DNA from: Desulfarculus sp.
GTDB taxonomy: Bacteria; Desulfobacterota; Desulfarculia; Desulfarculales; Desulfarculaceae
Direction: 5' to 3'
Assembly: GCA_020216625.1 (NCBI GenBank)
Contig: JAIUYB010000188.1
Coordinates: forward strand, 1-5,622
Length of the DNA: 5,622 bases
Shown here: piece by piece, positions 1 through 5,505 of the stretch
How the letters are laid out: each line of letters begins with the position of its first letter
Numbering within the stretch: the stretch's first letter is position 1
Notes under the pieces: generated by a model
What the model was told of the DNA's origin: nothing
Seen by the model: only the letters and a program-made list of their open reading frames with translations
Databases searched by the model: none
Translations under genes and position numbers: made by a program

Positions 1-94
1 TGGCCAGGTCCTTGATCCGGGCCGCCGGGGCCGGGGCCGCCAGGCCGGCCAGGGTCAGGATGGCCAGGCAGATGATGGCTGCGGTCTTGCGCAT
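1..94 (-). CDS. flgI: Flagellar P-ring protein FlgI, N-terminal fragment (cut by window edge)
   Basis: FlgI forms the periplasmic P-ring around the rod, in the peptidoglycan layer. Only the first 31 codons are inside the window. They show a Sec signal peptide: MRKT, then a hydrophobic core (AIICLAILTLAGLAA), then a PAPAA cleavage region. The mature protein would start at about ARIKDLA, which matches the start of mature FlgI proteins (E. coli has ERIRDL). The ATG at 94-92 is preceded by GGAGAGAG, about 6 bases upstream. The gene starts 21 bases after the flgH stop, so it is the next gene of the same operon. The assignment rests on the short mature N-terminus plus position directly after flgH, with flgA in the same operon. 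The rest of the gene is not visible, so its integrity cannot be judged. Confidence 0.85.
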   Translation of the reverse strand, partial: MRKTAAIICLAILTLAGLAAPAPAARIKDLA

Positions 95-115
95 GGTCTA
101 CTCTCTCCGACGGAC

Positions 116-832
116 CTAGAAGGGCCAGACATGGTCCAGGAGGCGGGCCAGCCAGCCCGGCTGTTGCTTGTCGCTCAGCACGCCGCGTCCGGTGTAGTGG
201 ATGCGGGCGTCGGCCAGTTGGGTGGACATCACGGTGTTCTTGGCGGTGACGTCGCTTTGGCGCACGGTGCCCTCTAAAACGATGTACTGGGTCTCGCCGT
301 TGACCTGAACCTCCCGCGAGCCGCGCACGGTCAGGTTGCCGTTGGGCAACACCTCGATCACCGTGCAGCCGATGGAGGAGGTCATGGTGTCTTCCTTGGT
401 CAGCTCGCTGGTGGCGTCGTGCTTGGACTGAAGGTTGGCGTTGATCATGGTGCTGGGGGTCTTGTTCTCGCCGCGTTGGGGCGGGAACTGGCTCTCATAG
501 CCCATCAGGTTGCTGATGCCGGCCACGTAGGTGTTCTTGCGTTCGGCCTTGGTGTCGTTCTTCTTCTTGGCCTTGCTGTTCTCCACGATCTCCACGGTGA
601 TGATGTCGCCCACCTGGCGGGCGCGCAGATCGCCGTAGAAATCGCTCTTGGCGTCCACGAACAGGCTGCCCGTGGTCTGGCTGGGCTTGCGCATGCCATA
701 GGAGGGGTCCGGGGCCGGGGGGATCTGGGCCTTGGGGTCGAACTCGCCCAGATGGTTGGCGCAGCCCGTGGCCAGGGTCAGGCCGGCCAGGCAGGCCAGG
801 ATCAAGGCGCCATGCAGCATCCGCTTGGTCAT
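116..832 (-). CDS. flgH: Flagellar L-ring lipoprotein FlgH
   Basis: FlgH is the outer-membrane lipoprotein that forms the L-ring, the bushing through which the rod passes. The product has 238 residues, close to the usual FlgH length. It begins with a lipoprotein signal: MTKRM, a hydrophobic stretch, then LATGC, with Cys24 the likely lipidated residue. The typical FlgH core follows: SLFVDAKSDFYGDLRARQVGDIITVEIVE at about residues 56-84 (given here with the key GD-IITV segment), a Lys/Asn-rich polar region, and the C-terminal part with VLPNGNLTVRGSREVQVNGE and a GxVRxxDVTAxNTV motif. I chose the ATG at 832-830 because an AGGAGG (844-839) lies 6 bases upstream. A GTG at 835-833 is in frame but only 3 bases from that site. 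The ribosome site overlaps the flgA stop, so the gene is probably coupled to flgA translation. Confidence 0.96.
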   Translation of the reverse strand: MTKRMLHGALILACLAGLTLATGCANHLGEFDPKAQIPPAPDPSYGMRKPSQTTGSLFVDAKSDFYGDLRARQVGDIITVEIVENSKAKKKNDTKAERKNTYVAGISNLMGYESQFPPQRGENKTPSTMINANLQSKHDATSELTKEDTMTSSIGCTVIEVLPNGNLTVRGSREVQVNGETQYIVLEGTVRQSDVTAKNTVMSTQLADARIHYTGRGVLSDKQQPGWLARLLDHVWPF

Positions 833-838
833 CACGAG

Positions 839-844
839 CCTCCT
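839..844 (-). promoter_or_regulatory. Ribosome binding site of flgH, overlapping the flgA stop codon
   Basis: A perfect AGGAGG on the minus strand shares two bases with the TAG stop of flgA (845-843). It is 6 bases from the ATG at 832 and 3 bases from the in-frame GTG at 835, so it favours the ATG. The arrangement would let ribosomes ending flgA start flgH directly. Confidence 0.8.
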
Positions 845-1811
845 AGAACTCCACCACCACCGTGCCCGAATCCAGGACCTTGCCCCAGACCTCGCGCTTG
901 GTGCTGAGATTGCTCAATCGAATCCGGCCGCCGGCGTAGCCGGTCTGCTCGGCCTTGCCCTTGGCGCTGACCTTCAGCCCCTCGGCGTTGAAGATCATGG
1001 TCACCACGTCCCCAGGGCGGATCAAGGGCGCCTGCTCCAGACGGCGCAAATCCAGCGCCTGTCCAGGCCCCACCGCCACCCGGGTGCGCAGGCCCACCGC
1101 GTCGCGAGGGTTGGTCAGGAAATTGCCGCCCACCTCGGCCAGGTTCACCCGCCTAAGCTCCACGTCGTCGGGGCCGATGACATGGCGTCCCAAGAGGGGC
1201 CGTACCGCCACCACCACCTGGTCGTACAGGTCCACCACCGCCGAGACCCGGGTCTGGGCCTCCTTGTGGCCGTCCACGTAGACATCCACCGCCGCCGGCA
1301 CCCGCCCCACCGGCTCGCCCTCCACCCCGATCAGGCGCACCTGGGTGGTCAGCCGCCCGGCGGGCAGCAGAAGGTCGCGCCCGGGTTCCAGGTCGCGAAT
1401 GTCGGCCTCGCGCGCCCGTTGGCCCAGACGCTGGTTGACCTCCTCGATGTAAAGCTGGCCCAGGCGTTGGCTGGATAGCACCTGGGTCTGGCGCTCCACC
1501 ACCACCTGCTCCGGCAGCAACACGCTGACCTCGGGTCCCAGGTTGGCCTGCTTGACCAGGCTCTTGACTCGCGAGCCGTGGAGGGTCAGGCTGCGTCCCA
1601 GATTGGGGGAGACGCCCACCGTGACCGCGGCCAGGGCTTGCTTCAGCTCCGGGCTCAAGGTCTGGTCCGGGGCGGCCAGGCTGAGCAGGGTCAGCCGGCC
1701 GGCGTCGGCCATGACGTGCTCGGCGAAGACCAGGGTTTGGGAGGCGCGGGCGGAAGCGGCCAGCCAGACGGTCAGGGCCAGGACGATCAGGATTTGAGAT
1801 GTGCGCTTCAT
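843..1811 (-). CDS. flgA: Flagellar P-ring assembly chaperone FlgA (long form)
   Basis: FlgA is a periplasmic chaperone needed to assemble FlgI into the P-ring. The product has 322 residues, about 100 more than enterobacterial FlgA (about 219). A Sec signal peptide is visible (MKRTSQ, hydrophobic core LIVLALTVWLAA, cleavage near ARA-S at residue 23-24). Residues 25-110 form an extra N-terminal region with LTLLSLA and LLPEQVVVERQTQ, which I associate with long FlgA proteins. Residues about 195-260 are the SAF-like domain (VVVAVRPLLGRHVIGPDDVE and AVGLRTRVAVGPGQALD). The C-terminal beta-rich part has LIRPGDVVTMIFNAEGLKV and AGGRIRLSN, ending in VVVEF, which is the standard FlgA C-domain pattern. 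The ATG is preceded by GGGAG, and the gene starts 31 bases after the flgG stop. Position between flgG and flgH supports the assignment. Confidence 0.94.
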   Translation of the reverse strand: MKRTSQILIVLALTVWLAASARASQTLVFAEHVMADAGRLTLLSLAAPDQTLSPELKQALAAVTVGVSPNLGRSLTLHGSRVKSLVKQANLGPEVSVLLPEQVVVERQTQVLSSQRLGQLYIEEVNQRLGQRAREADIRDLEPGRDLLLPAGRLTTQVRLIGVEGEPVGRVPAAVDVYVDGHKEAQTRVSAVVDLYDQVVVAVRPLLGRHVIGPDDVELRRVNLAEVGGNFLTNPRDAVGLRTRVAVGPGQALDLRRLEQAPLIRPGDVVTMIFNAEGLKVSAKGKAEQTGYAGGRIRLSNLSTKREVWGKVLDSGTVVVEF

Positions 1812-1842
1812 GGGGCTCTCCCGCGCGCCGTCCGCTTCAGGG

Positions 1843-2625
1843 CTAGCGCTTGACGTTGTTGGCCATCTGGAGCATGGAGTCGGCGGTCTGGATGGCCTTG
1901 GAATTGGACTCGTAGGCCCGCTGGGCCACGATCATGTTGACCATCTCGTCCACCACCGAAACATTGCTCATCTCCAAGAAGCCCTGGGCGATGGTTCCGT
2001 ACTGGCCCACTCCGGGGTTGCCCTCCACCGCCGCCCCGGAGGCCGGGGTGGGACGGAACAGGTTCTTGCCGATGGCGAACAGACCGGCCGGGTTGGCGAA
2101 CTTGTAGAGCGTGAGCTGGGCTTGGGCCAGGACCGCGCCATCGGCGCCCAGGGCGGTGATCTGCCCTCCGGGGTCCACCACGATGCTGGTGGTGCCGTCG
2201 GGCACCGTGAACTGGGGTTGGAGGATGTAGCCGTTGCTGTCCACGATCACTCCGTTGTTATCCAGCTTGAAGGCCCCCGAGCGGGTGTAGACCTCCTCGT
2301 CCACCTTCAGCACCTTGAAGAAGCCCTGACCCTCGATGGCCAGGTCCAACTGGTTCTCGGTGTTCTGGTAGTCGCCCTGGCTGAAGAGCTTCTGGATCGC
2401 CACCGGCTTGACGCCCAGGCCCACCTGGACCCCGGTGGGGATCATCTGACCCGCGGCCTGGGTGGCCCCGGGCTGGCGCAGGGTCTGGTACATCAGATCC
2501 TCGAAGTCGGGGCGACTTTTCTTGAACCCGGTGGTGTTGACGTTGGCCAGGTTGTTGGAAATGACGTCCATGTGTAATTGCTGGGCGCCCATTCCGGTGG
2601 CCGCGGTCCAAAGGCTACGCATCAT
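1843..2625 (-). CDS. flgG: Flagellar distal rod protein FlgG
   Basis: FlgG polymerises into the distal rod that crosses the periplasm and passes through the P- and L-rings. The product has 260 residues, the same length as E. coli FlgG. The N-terminal D0 rod motif lies at residues 15-55 ([20 protein letters not shown], then [19 protein letters not shown]), including the [13 protein letters not shown] segment characteristic of FlgG rather than FlgF. The middle has [20 protein letters not shown] and GQGFFKV (residues 71-105). The C-terminal helix is [20 protein letters not shown] followed by [19 protein letters not shown] (residues 214-253). There is no signal peptide, as expected for a type III export substrate. 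Two ATGs stand in tandem; the first (2625) lies 9 bases after AGGAGG and matches the usual FlgG N-terminus (M-x-x-SLW). It follows flgF by 33 bases. Confidence 0.98.
   Translation of the reverse strand: MMRSLWTAATGMGAQQLHMDVISNNLANVNTTGFKKSRPDFEDLMYQTLRQPGATQAAGQMIPTGVQVGLGVKPVAIQKLFSQGDYQNTENQLDLAIEGQGFFKVLKVDEEVYTRSGAFKLDNNGVIVDSNGYILQPQFTVPDGTTSIVVDPGGQITALGADGAVLAQAQLTLYKFANPAGLFAIGKNLFRPTPASGAAVEGNPGVGQYGTIAQGFLEMSNVSVVDEMVNMIVAQRAYESNSKAIQTADSMLQMANNVKR
2521..2573. repeat. Copy 1 of a 53-base flgG/flgF direct repeat
   Basis: This stretch in flgG aligns without gaps to 3247-3299 in flgF. About 47 of 53 bases match, and the last 35 (2539-2573 against 3265-3299) differ at only one base. 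It encodes the shared rod motif [11 protein letters not shown]. It is most simply explained by paralogy with strong codon bias; gene conversion between the two rod genes is an alternative. Confidence 0.7.
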
Positions 2626-2658
2626 GGCGAAGATCCTCCTCTAGGGCGGAACCCGGGT

Positions 2659-3366
2659 TCAGCCCACCCGTCCGACTTGGTTGACGGCCTTGGTGTCCAT
2701 TTCCTGCATGGCCTGCAAGACCTTCTGATAGGACTCGTAAGAGCGCATGGTGTTGATCATCTGCACCATCTCGCTGACCACCTCGACATTGGCCTCCTCC
2801 AGATAGCCCTGGTTGAGCGTGGCGTCGGTGGCGGCGGTGGTGACGGGCGGCTTGCCCTCGGGGCCGGCGAAGAGGTTGGCCCCTTCCTTGATCAGCTGGT
2901 TGGTGTCGGCCACCTTGACCAGGCCGATGATTCCCACCTGCTCGCCGTTCTGGGAGATGCCGCCCTGGTCGTCGATGTAGGGCAGACCGCCGTTGGGGTT
3001 GAGAGTGATGGCCGCCCCGCCCTGGCCCAGGACCTGGAAGCCCTGGCTGGTGACCAGGCGGCCGTCGGAAAGCATCTTGAACGCGCCGTTACGGGTCAGG
3101 CGAACCCCGTTGGGGGTCTGCACCTGAAAGAAGCCCTCGCCGCCGATGGCCAGATCCAGGGGGTTTTCGGTGGCGTGCAGCGCGCCCTGGTCCATCACGT
3201 GCCTCACCTCGCGCTCCATCAGGTCGCTGAAAGACAGGCGGTCGGCCTTGAACCCGGAACTGGAGACGTTGGCCAGGTTGTTGGAGATGACGTCCATGTT
3301 GTTCTGCTGGCACAGGGCCGCCCGGGCCACATCCACGAATCCATAGTCGAATGACGACAGGGCCAT
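2659..3366 (-). CDS. flgF: Flagellar proximal rod protein FlgF
   Basis: FlgF is a rod protein of the flagellar basal body, exported by the flagellar type III system. The product has 235 residues, a little shorter than E. coli FlgF (251). The N-terminal D0 motif is at residues 18-40 ([20 protein letters not shown], then FK). The FlgF-type central part follows: NPLDLAIGGEGFFQVQTPNG (residues 68-87), RLTRNGAFKMLSDGRLVTSQ (89-108) and GFQVLG. The C-terminal helix is QGYLEEANVEVVSEMVQMIN followed by TMRSYESYQKVLQAMQEMD (186-224). The frame is open upstream to 3399, but I chose the ATG at 3366. AGGAGG lies 8 bases before it, the residues after it fit rod-protein N-termini, and the longer start would lie upstream of the predicted transcription start at about 3394. 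It is the first gene of the sigma-54 operon. The FlgF/FlgG distinction rests on gene order and the lack of the FlgG LRQPG segment. Confidence 0.93.
   Translation of the reverse strand: MALSSFDYGFVDVARAALCQQNNMDVISNNLANVSSSGFKADRLSFSDLMEREVRHVMDQGALHATENPLDLAIGGEGFFQVQTPNGVRLTRNGAFKMLSDGRLVTSQGFQVLGQGGAAITLNPNGGLPYIDDQGGISQNGEQVGIIGLVKVADTNQLIKEGANLFAGPEGKPPVTTAATDATLNQGYLEEANVEVVSEMVQMINTMRSYESYQKVLQAMQEMDTKAVNQVGRVG
3247..3299. repeat. Copy 2 of the 53-base flgG/flgF direct repeat
   Basis: This is the flgF counterpart of 2521-2573, same orientation and frame, encoding [12 protein letters not shown]. The 35-base core 3265-3299 has one mismatch (g at 3286 against a at 2560). Outside the core the two genes diverge quickly. 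Confidence 0.7.
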
Positions 3367-3374
3367 TGCGTCGA

Positions 3375-3380
3375 CCTCCT
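3375..3380 (-). promoter_or_regulatory. Ribosome binding site of flgF, deciding the start at 3366
   Basis: AGGAGG on the minus strand lies 8 bases before the ATG at 3366-3364. It sits inside the short predicted leader. Nothing comparable precedes the longer in-frame start at 3399. Confidence 0.85.
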
Positions 3381-3404
3381 GGGGAGCATTCCTGCCCAAG
3401 AGAT

Positions 3405-3420
3405 TGCAACCTGCATGCCA
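3405..3420 (-). promoter_or_regulatory. Sigma-54 (RpoN) promoter for flgF-flgG-flgA-flgH-flgI
   Basis: The minus strand reads TGGCATGCAGGTTGCA. This matches the sigma-54 consensus TGGCACG-N4-TTGCA at every fixed position except one (T for C after TGGCA). The critical GG and GC dinucleotides are exactly 10 bases apart. Counting 12 bases from the C of the -12 element gives a transcription start near 3394, a leader of about 28 bases and a ribosome site just downstream. Rod, ring and hook genes are sigma-54 dependent in many polar-flagellated proteobacteria, which fits. An NtrC-family activator (FlrC/FleR/FlgR type) would be required; none is encoded in the window. Confidence 0.88.
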
Positions 3421-3463
3421 TCCCGCCTCAACGGACCAAGGCGTGGTTAATACTTTGTGATGA

Positions 3464-3487
3464 CTGGCTAATTAGTCTGTTAGCCGG
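3464..3487. promoter_or_regulatory. Inverted repeat about 80 bases upstream of the flgF start of transcription; possible activator site
   Basis: GGCTAA (3466-3471) and TTAGCC (3480-3485) form perfect 6-base arms around an 8-base spacer. The outer bases extend this to 8 pairs with one G-T wobble. The spacer overlaps a second palindrome, CTAATTAG (3468-3475). It lies in the only AT-rich island of the window. The centre is about 80 bases before the predicted start at 3394, a usual distance for a sigma-54 activator. No T-run follows on either strand, so an intrinsic terminator is less likely. The binding protein is unknown. Confidence 0.45.
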
Positions 3488-3530
3488 GGTTGGGCCCGCG
3501 GGGGGCGCGCCGGGGGTTTGGCGGGAAGTA
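3486..3530 (-). terminator. C-rich, G-poor stretch after the FlhB-like gene; possible Rho-dependent termination region
   Basis: On the transcribed strand this 45-base stretch has 27 C and only 9 G, directly after the stop of the upstream operon (3536). That skew is what Rho loading sites show. No hairpin followed by a T-run is present, so if the upstream operon ends here, Rho is the likelier route. Short palindromes (GGCGCGCC, CCCGCGGG) lie within it and could reduce its single-stranded character. This is inference from composition only. Confidence 0.3.
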
Positions 3531-3535
3531 ATTGC

Positions 3536-3847
3536 CTAGCGGCGCTGGCTCAGCATCCGCTCGCGCCAGCGATCGTTGGCCTTGTAGACAAAGGCCAGGA
3601 TTTCGGCCACCACCAGATAGAGGTCCGGAGGGATTTCTTGGTCCACTTCCAGCCGGGCCAGGATCTCCACCAGGTCGGGATCCTCCTTGATGGGCACCCC
3701 GTGCTCCTGGGCCAGGGCGATGATCTTGTCGGCCAGGCGGCCCTGACCCTTGGCCGAGACCACCGGGGCCTGGTCGCGGGCGGGCTGGTAGCGCAGGGCC
3801 ACCGCCTTCTTGATCATGGCCCGGGGAGGCTTCTCGGCGGCGCTCAT
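3536..3847 (-). CDS. Stand-alone FlhB C-terminal-domain homologue (FlhX/YlqH type, EscU/YscU/HrcU family)
   Basis: This 103-residue protein matches the cytoplasmic C-terminal domain of FlhB, the switch component of the flagellar type III export gate. Visible family features are KKAVALRYQPARDQAPVVSA followed by KGQG (residues 13-36), a helix with ADKIIALAQEHGVPIKEDPD (39-58), LVEILARLEVDQEIPPDLY (59-77) and VVAEILAFVYK (79-89). The NPTH autocleavage motif of full FlhB is absent; the position before AVAL is MIKK. There is no membrane segment, so it should be cytosolic. Comparable small proteins (YlqH in Bacillus, FlhX-type proteins) sit near fliK in other genomes and can partly replace the FlhB cleaved fragment. 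The ATG lies 2 bases after the stop of the FliK-like gene with no strong ribosome site, suggesting translational coupling. The family assignment is firm; the exact role is inferred. Confidence 0.9.
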   Translation of the reverse strand: MSAAEKPPRAMIKKAVALRYQPARDQAPVVSAKGQGRLADKIIALAQEHGVPIKEDPDLVEILARLEVDQEIPPDLYLVVAEILAFVYKANDRWRERMLSQRR

Positions 3848-3849
3848 GG

Positions 3850-4986
3850 CTAGACCGTCAGGGAGAGGTAGTGGCCGCGCTGACGCAGGAGCTGGGCCAG
3901 GGGCGAGGACTGCTCCTGCTCCGGTCCGGGGCGCACCGACACCCCGAAGTTGGCCTGGATGCCCAGGCGCTCCAGGCGCTGGCCAAGCTCCGGCAACATC
4001 TCCTCCAGGAATTCGGCCCGTTGGGCGTCCTCCACCAGGAAGCGGCCGCTCAGCGCCGCGCCCTGGAATCTGGCCTCCACGGTCAGGGCGCCCAGGGCGG
4101 TCAGCTCCAGGAAAAAGACCAGGCTAGTGCCCTGGCCCTCCTGGCCATCTTGGTCTTGGGGCAGGCCCAGCAGCAACTCGCCCTGCTTGATTTGGTCGCC
4201 CAGGAGCATGGGCAACCCCAAGAAGATCAGGGCCTGGCGGGGCAGCAGTTCGGCGTTGAGGCGCTGGTTGGCCGCGAAATGCTCGCTCAGGTTCTGGGCC
4301 GCCAGCAGGAATTCCCGGAGCGCCGCGGCCCGCTCGGGGTCGTTGGCCGCGAGCAGGGCCAGCTCCGGGGCCAGGCTGCGGGTCAGTTCCGGCAGCAGGG
4401 CCCGCAGGCTCTCCGGTAGCTCCCCCCGGCCGCCGGCCGCCGCCAGCCGAGCCAGGCGGGCCTCCAGGTCCATGCCGCCACCGGTCAGCAGGTGCTTAAG
4501 ATATTGCGGGTCCCCGGCCGCCGCCTGATCCAGGACCAGCCCTTGGGCCAGATCGCGCACCGCCGCCATGGCCTGGGCGGCCTGGGGGGTTGGCGCGGGC
4601 GTCTTTTGGGGATCGTGACGCAAGAGGGTGGTCAGGTCGCCGCCCAGGCGCTGGCGACCCAACAACAACGCCTGGAGCGCGGCCCCCAGGGCGGCCTGTC
4701 CGGCCCGGGCCAAATCCGCCCCGGCTTGGGCGCCCAGGCTGAGCACCAGTTGCGGCTTGGTGGCGACCACGGTCAGGTCCAGGCGTTGGCCGGTCTTGAG
4801 GGGAACATGGCTCTCGGCCACCAGGTCCTGGCCCATCAGGCGCAGGCGGTAGAGCCCGCCCGGCTCCGAGCCGGTCACCTCGGCCTTGACCACCCGGCCG
4901 GGACCGAGGCCCGCCAGGGAATCCTCGCGCGCCGGCCGCGCCTCTTGGCTGGCCCCGGCCGGGCGTGCGCGGATCAGATCCAGCAC
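3850..4986 (-). CDS. FliK-like flagellar hook-length control protein
   Basis: The product has 378 residues and no signal peptide or membrane segment. Residues 28-84 look like a small beta-barrel (GPGRVVKAEVTGSEPGGLYR, LVAESHVPLKTGQRLDLTVV, KPQLVLSL). Residues 90-260 are Ala/Leu/Gln-rich and helical, with a Pro-rich linker (TPAPTP, 129-134). Residues 285-350 resemble the FliK C-terminal domain: SLVFFLELTALGALTVEARF, then LSGRFLVEDAQRAEFLEEML, then a helix PELGQRLERLGI. FliK measures hook length and contacts the FlhB C-domain to switch export to filament proteins; the next gene is an FlhB C-domain homologue, which supports the call. The start is a GTG at 4986, 3 bases after the previous stop, with GAGGG about 6 bases upstream. 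The N-terminal half is not recognisable as classic FliK, so I leave the symbol empty. Confidence 0.72.
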   Translation of the reverse strand: MLDLIRARPAGASQEARPAREDSLAGLGPGRVVKAEVTGSEPGGLYRLRLMGQDLVAESHVPLKTGQRLDLTVVATKPQLVLSLGAQAGADLARAGQAALGAALQALLLGRQRLGGDLTTLLRHDPQKTPAPTPQAAQAMAAVRDLAQGLVLDQAAAGDPQYLKHLLTGGGMDLEARLARLAAAGGRGELPESLRALLPELTRSLAPELALLAANDPERAAALREFLLAAQNLSEHFAANQRLNAELLPRQALIFLGLPMLLGDQIKQGELLLGLPQDQDGQEGQGTSLVFFLELTALGALTVEARFQGAALSGRFLVEDAQRAEFLEEMLPELGQRLERLGIQANFGVSVRPGPEQEQSSPLAQLLRQRGHYLSLTV

Positions 4987-4989
4987 CGG

Positions 4990-5505
4990 CTACCCTCGCT
5001 GACCCTGGCCCAAAAGCCCCAGCACCAGCTCCACCTCGCCCCGGGGCCGGCCGATGGCCGCGGCGATCTCGGGGGCCTTCTTGCCTTGGCGGGCCAGGTC
5101 CAGCACCTGCCGGCGAAAATCGGTTGGCGGCGGAGCTGGGCCCTCTTCCTGGGGAACGGCTGGAGTCGTACCGGACGGGGCCGGCGCCGCGACGGCCGTG
5201 GTCGCGGTGGCCAGTTGGGACCTGGTTTCGGCCAGGCGTTGATCCAGGGCGACGGCCAGGCGTCTGAGCTCGTTCAGGCGCTGATCGATGCCGTCCAGGC
5301 TGGCGGCCACCAGCTCGCGTTTTTCGCCCAGCAAACGGTCGAACTCGCGCGAAAGCCGCGAGGCCTCCCGGAGAAATTCCTCCATCTCGCGCGGGGTCTG
5401 GGCCGGTCCGGATCCGCCGCCGCGCCGGATCTGCCAGAACAGGGCCGCCACCGCCAGCACCAGCAGCAAATCGGCGGCGATCAACAACCACCACAATCCA
5501 GGCAT
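4990..5505 (-). CDS. Membrane-anchored coiled-coil protein with DUF2802-like C-terminal helix-turn-helix region
   Basis: The product has 171 residues. Residues 3-25 form one N-terminal membrane segment (LWWLLIAADLLLVLAVAALF), followed by basic RR that should stay in the cytoplasm. Residues 38-98 are highly charged and heptad-like (EMEEFLREASRLSREFDRLL, IDQRLNELRRLAVALDQRL), a probable coiled coil. A Pro/Ala-rich linker spans 103-128. Residues 130-166 (FRRQVLDLARQGKKAPEIAA, then IGRPRGEVELVLGLL) look like a small helix-turn-helix of the DUF2802/DUF6115 type found in flagellar and chemotaxis clusters. Its function is not established. The ATG at 5505 overlaps the upstream stop by one base (TGATG); a GTG at 5508 is the alternative start, adding one residue. 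Coupled to the FliK-like gene by a 3-base gap, so a flagellar role is likely by context. Confidence 0.68.
   Translation of the reverse strand: MPGLWWLLIAADLLLVLAVAALFWQIRRGGGSGPAQTPREMEEFLREASRLSREFDRLLGEKRELVAASLDGIDQRLNELRRLAVALDQRLAETRSQLATATTAVAAPAPSGTTPAVPQEEGPAPPPTDFRRQVLDLARQGKKAPEIAAAIGRPRGEVELVLGLLGQGQRG

Noticed and set aside
833..835. GTG start for flgH one codon before the ATG
   Set aside because: Only 3 bases separate it from AGGAGG, too close for normal initiation; the ATG at 832 has a 6-base spacing.
419..1478. Plus-strand open frames opposite flgH and flgA
   Set aside because: Low-complexity His/Gly/Ala-rich products antisense to clearly conserved genes, with no ribosome site or promoter.
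1801..3354. Two abutting 258-codon plus-strand open frames opposite flgG and flgF
   Set aside because: They mirror flgG and flgF codon by codon, are Gly/His/Leu/Val-rich, lack good ribosome sites and arise from the high GC of the real genes. Equal length is explained by the similar size and motif order of the two rod genes.
3367..3399. N-terminal extension of flgF from the in-frame start at 3399
   Set aside because: It includes the ribosome site and lies upstream of the predicted sigma-54 transcription start; the added residues do not resemble rod-protein N-termini.
3464..3487. Inverted repeat read as an intrinsic terminator of the upstream operon
   Set aside because: Arms are AT-containing and short, and no T-run follows on the minus strand; an activator site fits its position better, though this is not settled.
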